Assembly: GCA_049515555.1 (NCBI GenBank)
Contig: JBEKTY010000014.1
Span: 15,841 to 79,840 of the forward strand
DNA length: 64,000 bases
Origin: JBEKTY01 sp049515555
Lineage (GTDB): Bacteria; Planctomycetota; Planctomycetia; Pirellulales; Thermoguttaceae
Direction of reading: 5' to 3'
Both the position numbers and the translations under genes were made by a program. Numbering within the stretch: position 1 is the stretch's first letter; each line of letters opens with the position of its first letter. The notes below the pieces were generated by a model. That model ran no database searches, was not told the origin of the DNA, and saw only the letters and a program-made list of their open reading frames with translations. Below, piece after piece: positions 8,277 to 16,078 of the stretch.

Positions 8277-8830
8277 CAGTTCAAGAGCGGGTCTTGGGGA
8301 ATGTGCTTGATATGAAATACGGAGTGCAGGACCAGCTCGAAGATCTGCCGGGACAATTCGTCCCATAAGTCGGTGCGGGCCGAAAAGACGTAGTCGGCCG
8401 TGGCGGGCATGCTCCGCCAGATCCCTTGCGCAACCTCGAGATCGAGTTGTTGCGCGCCCCAGCCGACATAGCCCGCGAAAACCTTGTAGGGCTGCTGGAG
8501 CTGTCGGACGAGAGTCAGGATGTGTTTCTCGTTGGCGGTGAAGAACACGTCGGGCAGGATTTCGATCTCGGCCAGGAAGGGATCGGTGTGCACCGCCATG
8601 AGCGGGCCCGCTACGGGACCGCCGAAGTAGGGCCGGCGCCGGCCGACGAGGCGCCGACGCTTCGGGGCCCGCTGCCAGAAGAGGCCGGGTCTTTCGCGCT
8701 CCCGGCAGTTGACAATCAGGCCGAAGGCCCCGCGATCCGTGTGCTGCACGACCAGCGCCGTCGTTCGGGCGAAGTTGGGATCGAGCTGGTGCGGCGCCGC
8801 CACCAGCAAGTGACCTTGAAGGGTGTCCAT
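8276..8830 (-). CDS. algH: AlgH/UPF0301 (DUF179) family protein
   Basis: The start is set at the ATG at 8830, preceded by GGAGG at the right distance. The open frame extends 49 codons upstream without homology. The 184-residue product matches UPF0301: 'GHLLVAAPHQLDPNFARTTALVVQHTDRGAFGLIVN', 'YFGGPVAGPLMAVH', 'DVFFTANEKHI', 'VFAGYVGWGAQQLDLEVAQGIW'. AlgH proteins are widespread and were linked to alginate regulation in Pseudomonas, but the molecular role is unclear. Confidence 0.9.
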   Translation of the reverse strand: MDTLQGHLLVAAPHQLDPNFARTTALVVQHTDRGAFGLIVNCRERERPGLFWQRAPKRRRLVGRRRPYFGGPVAGPLMAVHTDPFLAEIEILPDVFFTANEKHILTLVRQLQQPYKVFAGYVGWGAQQLDLEVAQGIWRSMPATADYVFSARTDLWDELSRQIFELVLHSVFHIKHIPQDPLLN

Positions 8831-9149
8831 GGTCGTCCTCCAGTGAAATATTGCCCCCGGGCCCGACGGAGATCGGACAAGTCGAATGACAGATGAATAG
8901 CCGATCCCAGGCCCGAGCGGGCATGGGTGAAAAGCCGCCCTGAACGAGCCAAAAGGCCCCTTCTCCGCGCCCACCACCGCAGCGTTCCATCAAGAGAAGA
9001 CGAGTCAGTGTGTCGGCGGCGGTGGTACCCTTCGACAAGAATCTCGGCGATTCTCCAGCCCGCGAGAATGCCGACCCACACTTAAAATCATCTTATCGCA
9101 TCGGTGAACAAAGTCAAGCAGAATTCCGGCCGGAGCAGCCGGGCGACCG
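8831..9149. other. Intergenic region upstream of algH
   Basis: This 319-bp stretch lies 5' of algH and 3' of the small protein gene at 9150-9434, both on the minus strand. No coding signal or clear repeat was recognised. It should contain the algH promoter. Confidence 0.4.
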
Positions 9150-9434
9150 CTACTGGTGGTCCGTCCACACTTCGGCGGCCTGGGTCAGGACGTTATGGGC
9201 GAAGTCGAAGCCGGCCTCCCGCAAGGCAGCCTCGACCTTCTTCTTCGCGGGCGGCTGGCCGTCGAGATAGACCAGGCCCCAGAGGACCGTGCCGCCGCCT
9301 TCGAGGTGCCTGCCCGTCGCCACCTGCTTGACCAGCAGCCCCGGGTTCAGCCTGGCCATCAAGTGCTGGATGGGAAGGAACTCATGTTCGTCACGCACCG
9401 AGAACGCCTTGGGCAATTCAACTCTTGCATGCAT
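9150..9434 (-). CDS. Small conserved-looking protein, unknown function
   Basis: Translation from the ATG at 9434 (AGGAG 12 bp upstream) gives 94 residues: MHARVELPKAFSVRDEHEFL, then 'LNPGLLVKQVATGRHLEGGGTVLWGLVYLDGQPPAKKKVEAALREAGF'. It is acidic and soluble, without signal peptide or membrane segment. I do not recognise the family. Good codon usage and the ribosome site support a real gene. Confidence 0.65.
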   Translation of the reverse strand: MHARVELPKAFSVRDEHEFLPIQHLMARLNPGLLVKQVATGRHLEGGGTVLWGLVYLDGQPPAKKKVEAALREAGFDFAHNVLTQAAEVWTDHQ

Positions 9435-9743
9435 GGCACGACTCCTGAGGATTGCAGAAGCGCCTGGTTCATCGGCACTCACGCCGGCCAGTCTACCACC
9501 TGCCAACGTCTTGGCAAGCCCGGCAAGGGCTGGCAAGGGCTGGGGGCACTATCGAAACGGGGTCCGGCTTGGTAGGCTTGTTGTTGCTCCGCCACCCGGG
9601 GGGCACATGGCGACTATTGAGTCCCGCACTGATCAATGAGTCCCGCACTGATTTCAGTCCGCACGGTTTGAAATGACGCGAACCTTAACAATAGGGAAGA
9701 CGTCGGATCATTTCTGGCCGCTGGCAGTATAACGAGTAGTGTC
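9435..9743. other. Divergent intergenic region with short direct repeats
   Basis: Two copies of GAGTCCCGCACTGAT stand at about 9618-9632 and 9638-9652, and GGCAAGGGCT is doubled near 9525-9540. The motif CGGTTTGAAAT at about 9663 recurs at about 58738. Promoters for the small gene and the membrane pair must lie here. No gene was recognised. Confidence 0.45.
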
Positions 9744-10442
9744 ATGCCTCCCGATGTCCTTCGTGCTGCAAATGGGATCTGGTTCTGGCTGGCGGCGCTG
9801 GTGGTGGTGGCGGTGGTCCTGCTGCAAGCGGTGCTCTACATCCGCCAGGCGCTGGCCGCGGCGGGCCGGATCAACTTTCCCCGCGCACGGTGCGTTCAGG
9901 CGCTGTGGGCCGGCGCGATCTCGGCCCTGGGGCCATCCGTCGCCGTCTTCATCCTCATGGTAGCGCTGATGACGGTGGTGGGGGCGCCGGTCACCTTGCT
10001 CAAGCTCGCGATCATCGGCGCCGCCCCCACCTCGATGGCCGCGGCGCAATTCGGCGCTGAGGCCCAGGGCGTGCGATTCGGCTCGGCGGGCTACGATCTG
10101 ACGGCCTTGGCCAGCTCCTGGTGGGCCATGAACGTTACCGGTGTGGGTTGGCTGCTCTTCGTCGCCCTCCTGGCCCGCCGCCTGGAGCCGATCCGCGCCA
10201 AGCTCAGCGGCGGAGACCCGCAGTGGCTGGCCACGCTGTCGGGTGCGGCGATGCTCGGCGCCTTCGCCGCGCTGAACGTCAGGAATCTGGATGGCAGCAA
10301 GGGTTCCCTGGCCGCCGAAGTGGTCGGCGGGCTGAGCATGATAACGCTGCTGCTGCTCTGCGAGAGATTCGCCTGGCTCAAGAAAGAGTACGCCCTGGGC
10401 CTGGCCATGCTCATGGGAATGGCCGTGGCCATGACGGTCTGA
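9744..10442 (+). CDS. DUF5058-like multi-pass membrane protein
   Basis: This 232-residue protein has about six hydrophobic segments. Motifs such as 'FWLAALVVVAVVLLQAVLYIRQAL', 'ALWAGAISALGPSVAVFI' and 'IGAAPTSMAAAQFGAEAQG' fit the DUF5058 family. It is followed after 54 bp by a second membrane protein, and such pairs recur in other bacteria, suggesting a two-subunit transporter. The ribosome site is weak. The substrate is unknown. Confidence 0.7.
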   Translation: MPPDVLRAANGIWFWLAALVVVAVVLLQAVLYIRQALAAAGRINFPRARCVQALWAGAISALGPSVAVFILMVALMTVVGAPVTLLKLAIIGAAPTSMAAAQFGAEAQGVRFGSAGYDLTALASSWWAMNVTGVGWLLFVALLARRLEPIRAKLSGGDPQWLATLSGAAMLGAFAALNVRNLDGSKGSLAAEVVGGLSMITLLLLCERFAWLKKEYALGLAMLMGMAVAMTV

Positions 10443-10496
10443 CAGTGCAGTCGTGTCCACTGAGTCGAAAACGGTCTTATCGCGGAGGGAGCAGTC

Positions 10497-11168
10497 GTGT
10501 CTGCCGCGCCGAACGAGCAAGCCGAAGCAGCCTGGCAGCGATCCGCGGCCCGCATCGGAGTGCCCACGCTCTTGGCAACCGCGGTGCTGTGCCTGGCGCC
10601 CAATCTGATCCTCTACTTGCAGTACGGCGCCTTCCCCACCTGGGACGTGGCCCTGGCCGGCTGGGGCATGGTGCTCGCCAGTTTCGGGGCCTTCTATGTC
10701 GTCGAGCCGATCTCCTATTTCCCCGTGCTGGGACTGGTGGGAACCTACATGTCGTTCCTGGCGGGCAACGTCGCCAACATGCGCCTGCCCTGCTCGGCCA
10801 TCGCCCAGGAGGCGGCCGGCGTGGAACCCGATACGCCGGAGGCCGAGATCGTCTCGGCCCTGGGCATCGCCGGCTCGATCATCACCAGCCTGCTGTTCCT
10901 GATCGTAGGCGCGGCGGCGGGCTACGGCCTGCTCCGGCACTTCCCGCCGCCGCTGCAAACGGCCTTCGTAAACTACACCTCGCCGGCCATCTTCGGGGCC
11001 GTCTTCGGACAGTTCGCCCGCCGCCACCCCACCATCGCCATTGCCGCCCTGGCCATCACCGTGCCGCTCAAGATGGTCTTCCGAGTTCCGGACTGGATCG
11101 TGATTGTCGTCGCGGTGTTCGGCACCATCGCCGTGGCACGGCTGCTCTACGTCAAGCGGGCGACGTAA
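10497..11168 (+). CDS. Multi-pass membrane protein, partner of the DUF5058-like protein
   Basis: The 223-residue protein has about six membrane helices. It includes 'GLVGTYMSFLAGNVANMRLPCSAIAQEAAGVEPDTPEAEIVSALGIAGS', which resembles a conserved loop, and a C-terminal segment ('DWIVIVVAVFGTIAVARLLYV'). GGAGGGAG precedes the start. Position directly after the DUF5058-like gene points to a two-component transporter or channel, which is inference. Confidence 0.7.
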   Translation: MSAAPNEQAEAAWQRSAARIGVPTLLATAVLCLAPNLILYLQYGAFPTWDVALAGWGMVLASFGAFYVVEPISYFPVLGLVGTYMSFLAGNVANMRLPCSAIAQEAAGVEPDTPEAEIVSALGIAGSIITSLLFLIVGAAAGYGLLRHFPPPLQTAFVNYTSPAIFGAVFGQFARRHPTIAIAALAITVPLKMVFRVPDWIVIVVAVFGTIAVARLLYVKRAT

Positions 11169-11245
11169 GGAACTATCTCGAGACTAACCAGTTGTCGCTG
11201 TTCAACTTATAACCGGACGCCGGTGATTTTGACTTTGAAATTCCC

Positions 11246-12265
11246 TCACACCGGTTTGAGGGTGCTGATCCAGAGCAGCGGGTGGCCGGCCTCATCGACG
11301 CGGACCTCGAACTTCAGCCCCGCCTGGTACAGAATCTTCCGCAGGGCCACGCTGTAGCTGGTGCGCGTCTGGGGGTGCCAGACGGCGGCCTGCGCCGGGT
11401 CGATGCCGTGCCGGGCCAGCGCGTTATGGTCCAGGAGCACGGGCACGTGCAATTGACGGCCGACCGCCTCCAGCACCTTGGCCGCCGAGACGCCGGAGAC
11501 GTTGACGTTGCGCAGCTCGTATAGCCCCGGCAGGGCCTCGTGGACCCGTTTCGGCGGCCAGCCGATGGGCCACACCTCCTGGTCGAGCTTCGCCGAAGCG
11601 ACGCGGTAGGCCAGCCCGCCGCCGGATTCCTGCGGAACAAGCGCGAAGCCCACGGGCCGCAGGATACAAGCCAGGGCGGTGCCCGCCGACACCCCGCTCA
11701 GCTCCTCTTCGATTTTCTCGTCGCCCGGCAGCTCGCCTTCGATCCGCAGCGGCACTTTGAGCCGCCCGGCGATCTTTTGCAGGGCCTCGGCCCGGCCCAC
11801 GCCGGCGGTTGAGAACTCCAGCGGCCGGGCCAGATCGTCGTGCACCGCCTCGAGCTGCTTGTCCGTCAGGCCGAAGGCCGATCTCGCCGGGCGGCTCTCG
11901 GGCGGGCCGCGCTTCGCCAGGTCGTCCAGCCATTCGGCCAGCCGGCGGACCTCGCTGCGGCGGAAACGGCCGCCCGGCAACACGATCTCATCGCCGGCAC
12001 CCAGCACGCCGGTGACCAAGTACACCGGGCGCTCGGCGGTGCCGCGCACGTCGATCGCCGGGCGGTCGGCCGGCTGGGCACTGCGGATGCGGACGTTGCG
12101 GATTCCCGCCCCGCTGAGGGCCTTAAGCCACTCCTGGTACACCAGGGGCGAGCCCGTCCCGCCCACCACTTCCAACTGCACCTCGCCGGCCGCGGCCGTC
12201 ACACCCGCCGCCAGGCCCAGCCCCAGCCAGGCCAGCCAGAAGGCAACGATTCGCAGAGCGGGCAC
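11246..12265 (-). CDS. Exported STN/secretin-like domain protein, unknown function
   Basis: The start is chosen at the GTG at 12265, with GGAGG 4 bp upstream. Translation from there gives a clean signal peptide (VPALRIVAFWLAWLGLGLAA) and 339 residues. An open frame extends 30 codons further upstream but that part is a DUF1156 remnant. Two similar segments ('LEFSTAGVGRAEALQKIAGRLKVPLRIEGELP' and 'NVNVSGVSAAKVLEAVGRQLHVPVLLDHNALARHGIDP') resemble STN/secretin short domains. An N-terminal segment ('VYQEWLKALSGAGIRNVRIRSAQPADRP') looks conserved. Such proteins occur widely in planctomycetes without known function. Confidence 0.72.
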   Translation of the reverse strand: MPALRIVAFWLAWLGLGLAAGVTAAAGEVQLEVVGGTGSPLVYQEWLKALSGAGIRNVRIRSAQPADRPAIDVRGTAERPVYLVTGVLGAGDEIVLPGGRFRRSEVRRLAEWLDDLAKRGPPESRPARSAFGLTDKQLEAVHDDLARPLEFSTAGVGRAEALQKIAGRLKVPLRIEGELPGDEKIEEELSGVSAGTALACILRPVGFALVPQESGGGLAYRVASAKLDQEVWPIGWPPKRVHEALPGLYELRNVNVSGVSAAKVLEAVGRQLHVPVLLDHNALARHGIDPAQAAVWHPQTRTSYSVALRKILYQAGLKFEVRVDEAGHPLLWISTLKPV

Positions 12266-12355
12266 AAGACCTCCGGCAGGCAAGAGGCGACGATTCCTGG
12301 CCACGGCGAACGGGAAACCGACCTTGGCCAAGCGGTTGTGTTCCTTGGGGATCAC
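12266..12355 (-). pseudogene. DUF1156 gene 5' stub, copy 1
   Basis: A GTG at 12355 opens VIPKEHNRLAKVGFPFAVAR. This is the N-terminus of DUF1156-type proteins (usual pattern MIPKECKRLAEVDFPI). About 20 codons match, then the frame runs into the leader of the exported protein gene. The GTG overlaps the TGA of the OLD-family gene (GTGA), as expected for an operon whose second gene was lost. Copies 2 and 3 lie at 14636-14777 and 15764-15958. Confidence 0.7.
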
Positions 12356-14325
12356 GCGATGGCCACTTTCTGCTTGAGGGCAACAACCCTTGTTATGATT
12401 GCCTGCATCGTGGGGCTGGACTTCCCAGCCGTTGTGGCCTTTGATAGCACCTCGCTAATGACCACCGGGTTCTTGATGGCGTGCTGCCTTTTCGGGATTG
12501 CGTGCGCGCTCTGTGACTCGGCCAAGAACGCCTCGAACTCCGCTGCACCGATTTCTTCCTTCAGCGTGCTTTCGAGGTTTGCCTTGAAGCACGCATAGGA
12601 ATCGTCCACTGCGCACGGCCAATCAACCACGGGCATTTTGAGAAGCCGCAGCAACCGTCGGTTGTCCTCCGGCTTTGAATCCTTCCCTCCTTCATCTCCA
12701 TCCCACACGACGTACACTCGTATTCCAAGATGCCGGAATATCGTTGCTGGACGATCCAGGTTCGACTTGCCCCCGCAGGGGATGACCGAAATGCCGCTGC
12801 TTTCGAGATCGTGGCCCATGGTGTTGGCAGCACCTAAAATGACCGCGCGGTCGCCTTCCCCCTCGACGAGCACGGCAACATCAGCAAAGAAGCCTTCGCT
12901 AGTCCAGGGAGTCATTATGGCCTGCAACCGTGGGCGTAAGGTGGCCCAACTGAATTTACCTACCGGTTTGCCGTCCTGGTCTTTGCCATCGCTCGCTTTC
13001 CAGATGTCTTCGGCGACGGCATCGCCATCGGCCCGGACGACCCTGGTGACCCTCGGCTTGTTGGCCGTGGCCTCCTCTTTCCGCAAGAGGCGAACCTGGT
13101 AAAAGCGATCGATGCCTACGAACAGAGGAGCGTGCGTGCAGTAGAGGACCTGGGTACTTGCGGCCACGCCCGGCAATGAGCCAGACGCAAGTTGAGCGAG
13201 AATCCGCGCGAGGTGACGCTGTCGATTGGGATGCTGGTAGAGTTCAGGTTCCTCGATGCCCAACACCAGATTTAGGAGAGTAACGGGAGGTGGTTCCTCG
13301 CCATCCTCAGGGGCAGCGGGGGCCGAGGACGCCTGAGCGACGGCCAGGTGCTGAAGCATCGTAAGGATGAAGGCGCGTTGTAGACCGTGTCCAGTGCGGG
13401 TCACGCAGGATGGGTATCCGTCTTCGACGAGCCTAACGTCAGCCTTGGGCAACGGCACTTCAAGGTCGCCCAACTTGGCCCACTTCAGAGTCACCTCGGC
13501 GTCTGGCACGAAGGACTTCAGGGTCGAAGAGAGGCCCTTTTCGAGAGTCCCCAACTCCGTTAGCTTTGCCGGGTCCAAAATGTCTTCGTATTGCTTCTGC
13601 ATCTCCTCTTTGAACTTGGCGAGATCCGCCCGGCTGGCGAGCGCGCTGCGAACAACCAGATCCAGGATCTCGGTAATCGGCGAGCCCCTCCCTTCCGCGG
13701 CGTCGTCGCCCGCATCGCGAACCGCTGGAATGAAGATGAATCGAGTTGATCGGCCAAGATAACCCTGGGCAACTTCGGTGAAGCCGAAAAACTGACCGTC
13801 GTCACGTTGCCGGACACACCCAGCCGGATTAGCGACTTCCCATCGCTTGAGGATCTGAACTGCGTCACCCTGGTTGGTCCATTTCGGCAGAGAGGCGTAT
13901 TTTCCGCCGCCCCGCAAGGCCTCGTAAGCGGTCCTCTTCTCCTTTGCGCTGCCGGCTTCTCTGATGGGGAGAAAATCCGGGTTCTGAAGAGCAGAGCCGT
14001 GGTACTTGGCCGCCTTTCCGGAAGATAGAGAGAGAACCCGTACAACGGTCAACTCCGGGCCTTCGAGGTAGTTGGCGAATAGTTCGGCCTCGTCTGGAGT
14101 GAGTGCGGTGAACGTGATTGCGATTTCAATGTCCGCGGTGGTGTCGGAATCGTAGAAATCTTCAATGGCAAACTTTGGCGCGGCTGAATAGAACAATTCG
14201 ACCGCTTTCAGAAACGATGACTTGCCCGCCCCGTTTGGCCCGACCAGGACGGTAAGTTCCTCACAAGGCAAGGAAGCGTCCTTAATGGAGCGGAAGTTCT
14301 TGACACTCACTTCCTTTATAATCAC
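12352..14325 (-). CDS. OLD-family ATP-dependent endonuclease (AAA + TOPRIM)
   Basis: The 657-residue protein starts at a GTG with AGGAGG upstream. Its N-terminus is an SMC/RecF-like ATPase ('KEVSVKNFRSI', Walker A GPNGAGKSSF at 29-38), with a late ABC-type signature region and 'LVLGIEEPELYQHPNRQRHLARIL' (Walker B/D-loop like). The C-terminal third is a TOPRIM nuclease with 'AVLVEGEGDRAVI' (about 486) and 'VYVVWDGDEGG' (about 540). OLD proteins act in phage defence alone (class 1) or with a UvrD helicase as Gabija (class 2). No helicase is adjacent here, so class 1 is more likely. Confidence 0.88.
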   Translation of the reverse strand: MIIKEVSVKNFRSIKDASLPCEELTVLVGPNGAGKSSFLKAVELFYSAAPKFAIEDFYDSDTTADIEIAITFTALTPDEAELFANYLEGPELTVVRVLSLSSGKAAKYHGSALQNPDFLPIREAGSAKEKRTAYEALRGGGKYASLPKWTNQGDAVQILKRWEVANPAGCVRQRDDGQFFGFTEVAQGYLGRSTRFIFIPAVRDAGDDAAEGRGSPITEILDLVVRSALASRADLAKFKEEMQKQYEDILDPAKLTELGTLEKGLSSTLKSFVPDAEVTLKWAKLGDLEVPLPKADVRLVEDGYPSCVTRTGHGLQRAFILTMLQHLAVAQASSAPAAPEDGEEPPPVTLLNLVLGIEEPELYQHPNRQRHLARILAQLASGSLPGVAASTQVLYCTHAPLFVGIDRFYQVRLLRKEEATANKPRVTRVVRADGDAVAEDIWKASDGKDQDGKPVGKFSWATLRPRLQAIMTPWTSEGFFADVAVLVEGEGDRAVILGAANTMGHDLESSGISVIPCGGKSNLDRPATIFRHLGIRVYVVWDGDEGGKDSKPEDNRRLLRLLKMPVVDWPCAVDDSYACFKANLESTLKEEIGAAEFEAFLAESQSAHAIPKRQHAIKNPVVISEVLSKATTAGKSSPTMQAIITRVVALKQKVAIA

Positions 14326-14334
14326 CGTGCCCTC

Positions 14335-14547
14335 CTATGTAATCTGCCGGCACTGATAGGTATTCTTGACGTGCTGATTGAGGTACGCACCTTTTGAGCG
14401 TGCTTTCATCAGTGCCGCATGCACAGTGGCAGGCACTCGCGTATATTGGTATACGTCGCCGGACTGGAACTCGACCTCGAGCGTCGAGCTTTCGGCATCG
14501 TAGCCGATTGCTCGGATGTTGCTGGAACGCACAATCTGCCTTTCCAT
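14335..14547 (-). CDS. KTSC domain protein
   Basis: This 70-residue protein matches the KTSC domain: 'SSNIRAIGYDAESSTLEVEFQSGDVYQYTRVPATVHAALMKARSKGAYLNQHVKNTY', with the closing 'KNTYQCRQI'. GAGGAG precedes its ATG. It lies just upstream of the OLD gene on the same strand (9-bp gap), so the two likely form an operon. KTSC domains occur alone or fused in phage and defence proteins; function unclear. Confidence 0.88.
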   Translation of the reverse strand: MERQIVRSSNIRAIGYDAESSTLEVEFQSGDVYQYTRVPATVHAALMKARSKGAYLNQHVKNTYQCRQIT

Positions 14548-14635
14548 TTACCCTGCTCCTCTCTTAGGGAAGACCTGTTGGCAATAGGCCATTGCGCTGG
14601 GCCAAGGTCGGAATCGCGCGAGAGGCTCGGGCGTT

Positions 14636-14777
14636 CTGCCGACGGGCGCCGTGACCGCCAAATAGGCGACGCTGACGGATCGCCGTGTCGGACCACCGTC
14701 ACGCGCCCCCTGTGCTTCGACACCACGGCAATTGGGAAATCGACCTTGGCCAAGCGGTTGCATTCCTTGGGGATCAC
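14636..14777 (-). pseudogene. DUF1156 gene 5' stub, copy 2
   Basis: From a GTG at 14777 the frame reads VIPKECNRLAKVDFPIAVVS, then a weaker match 'VRHGDPSASPIWRSRRPSAE' to the family motif '[20 protein letters not shown]'. The GTG overlaps the TGA of the HEPN gene upstream (GTGA). Beyond about 14636 nothing matches. It is a decayed remnant. Confidence 0.7.
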
Positions 14778-15178
14778 CGGCAGCGCCCTTCGACTTGCCG
14801 CGTTGCCCAGCGCAAGACCCCCGCCGCGATACGGACTGCGCGGCGTTGGGTTCTCTTGGCGACCGGTCCGGTCAATCCAGGATAGCGCATAACGACCGCG
14901 AAGCGCGTCAGTTCCTTCGCTTCGTTGACGTATCGCGGAACGGTGACCCCGTTTCCCTCAAGCAAGCGGAGCAATCGATCCAGGTCGTGAATGTAGGGGA
15001 ACGTCTCGCCGCGGTGGATGAAAACCGCCTTGACGGCTTTCTCCGCGGCCTGCTGGGCCTGGAAGCACAGTTCCTCCAGATACACGCCGGGGACCTCCTG
15101 TGCAGCAAGCGCCAGATTGCTTCCGGCGCGGTTGAGCCACTCGCGCGGATCGTCGGGCGGCAACCGTTTAAGTGGCAT
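14774..15178 (-). CDS. HEPN-domain toxin candidate of an MNT/HEPN pair
   Basis: The product starts at the ATG at 15178 (134 residues) and overlaps the 3' end of the MNT gene by 11 bp. 'WLNRAGSNLALAAQEVPGVYLEELCFQAQQAAEKAVKAVFIHRGETFPYIHDLDRLLRLL' is the standard HEPN pattern, helices with 'CFQAQQAAEKAVKA' and 'HDLDRL'. HEPN proteins paired with minimal nucleotidyltransferases form type VII toxin-antitoxin systems, in which the MNT partner neutralises the HEPN toxin by modification. The C-terminus is basic. Confidence 0.85.
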   Translation of the reverse strand: MPLKRLPPDDPREWLNRAGSNLALAAQEVPGVYLEELCFQAQQAAEKAVKAVFIHRGETFPYIHDLDRLLRLLEGNGVTVPRYVNEAKELTRFAVVMRYPGLTGPVAKRTQRRAVRIAAGVLRWATRQVEGRCR

Positions 15179-15524
15179 AGACAACCTTTCCTTCTCTCAG
15201 GGCCGGGCAGATCACCAGACAGGGCGTGTCGCGGTAGCGCGCGACCTCCTCCGGTGTCACAACCACCACATCGACAGCCGCACCCGCGCCGGACAAGCGG
15301 CGATAAATCGTCGTTGTAAGCCGGTCGCGGCCAAATCTGCCTGCTTTGATGACCAAGAGATCGACGTCGCTGTCGGGCCCCATCGTTCCACGGGCCGCCG
15401 ATCCGAAGAGCACGATCTGTTGCGGCCGTGCAACCTCGACAATTCGTCGCACGATGTCGTCCAGGACCGAGGTGGCCAGTGTCCCTCGTTGCCGAGTCCG
15501 GTGCTTTCCGGCGCGAATGGTCAT
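15168..15524 (-). CDS. MNT-type nucleotidyltransferase antitoxin
   Basis: The 118-residue protein starts at the ATG at 15524, with GGAGG upstream. It has the minimal nucleotidyltransferase signature 'IVLFGSAARGTMGPDSDVDLLVI' (GSxxxG plus DxD) near residues 37-59 and a later Asp strand ('AAVDVVVVTPEEV'). It overlaps the HEPN gene and likely adds nucleotides to it as antitoxin. A hairpin terminator lies just upstream of its start, separating it from the DUF1156 stub. Confidence 0.87.
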   Translation of the reverse strand: MTIRAGKHRTRQRGTLATSVLDDIVRRIVEVARPQQIVLFGSAARGTMGPDSDVDLLVIKAGRFGRDRLTTTIYRRLSGAGAAVDVVVVTPEEVARYRDTPCLVICPALREGKVVYAT

Positions 15525-15538
15525 CTCGCTGTCCTCCG

Positions 15539-15583
15539 CAAAAAAATAACCCCACCCGAGGCCTTGCGGCAGGTCGAGTGGGG
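15539..15583 (-). terminator. Rho-independent terminator-like hairpin
   Basis: On the minus strand a hairpin with CCCCAC...GTGGGG ends is followed by TTATTTTTTT. It stands after the DUF1156 stub and directly before the MNT ribosome site, so it would end transcripts from upstream genes or attenuate the MNT/HEPN operon. Confidence 0.65.
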
Positions 15584-15763
15584 AGCAGATCCATGAAAGT
15601 AGTCTACCATGTAGTTTATCGGAAAGAAAGGTCTGGTCGAGGAGCCGTCTTGCCGTTCTTGCCGCGCGCGGCCGAAGGCCAGGCAAGGGACTCCGAGCAC
15701 AACCTGGCGGGTGGTCGCATGAATTGTCGTAAGGCGAACGAATGTGAGCAGTTGCGCCTGATA

Positions 15764-15958
15764 CGCATTTTCCGCCGCGTCGGGAAGCCGCAGCGGCATG
15801 AGCATCGCTCGGCACGCCGCCATGGGCCGCCGTGCCCACCACAAGCGCAGCGTCGATGGGTGCCCTTGCCGAATGGAGTTTTCCCCCGGGGCGTGCTTCG
15901 GCGCTCCGGCGCTCGGGAAATCGACCTCGGCCAAACGCTTGCACTCCTTGGGAATCAT
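15764..15958 (-). pseudogene. DUF1156 gene 5' stub, copy 3 (longest)
   Basis: From the ATG at 15958 the frame reads MIPKECKRLAEVDFPSAGAP, then 'KHAPGENSIRQGHPSTLRLWWARRPMAACRAMLMPLRLPD'. This matches the N-terminal 60 residues of DUF1156 proteins, which are near-1000-residue DNA methyltransferase-like proteins of anti-phage loci. The rest of the gene is absent: the frame runs on without homology to about 15585. The ATG overlaps the TGA of a gamma-glutamylcyclotransferase-like fragment (ATGA). Confidence 0.8.
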
Positions 15959-16078
15959 GTCGCCACCTGGATTTGCTCCAACTCTTTGATGTACCTCTCA
16001 GGGAGGTTCCAAGACCTAGCCCCATCGACAATGTGCTTCTTGTAATCTGATGCTGGACGCCGTTCTTTCTCCGGGTTG
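15955..16078 (-). pseudogene. C-terminal fragment of a gamma-glutamylcyclotransferase-like gene
   Basis: The frame ending at 15955 reads 'SDYKKHIVDGARSWNLPERYIKELEQIQVAT'. This resembles the last helices of AIG2/gamma-glutamylcyclotransferase-like proteins ('Y...I..GA....P..YI..L..I'). The 5' part is missing, because the end of the AlbA_2 pseudogene abuts it at 16079. It overlaps DUF1156 stub copy 3 by 4 bp. Confidence 0.5.
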
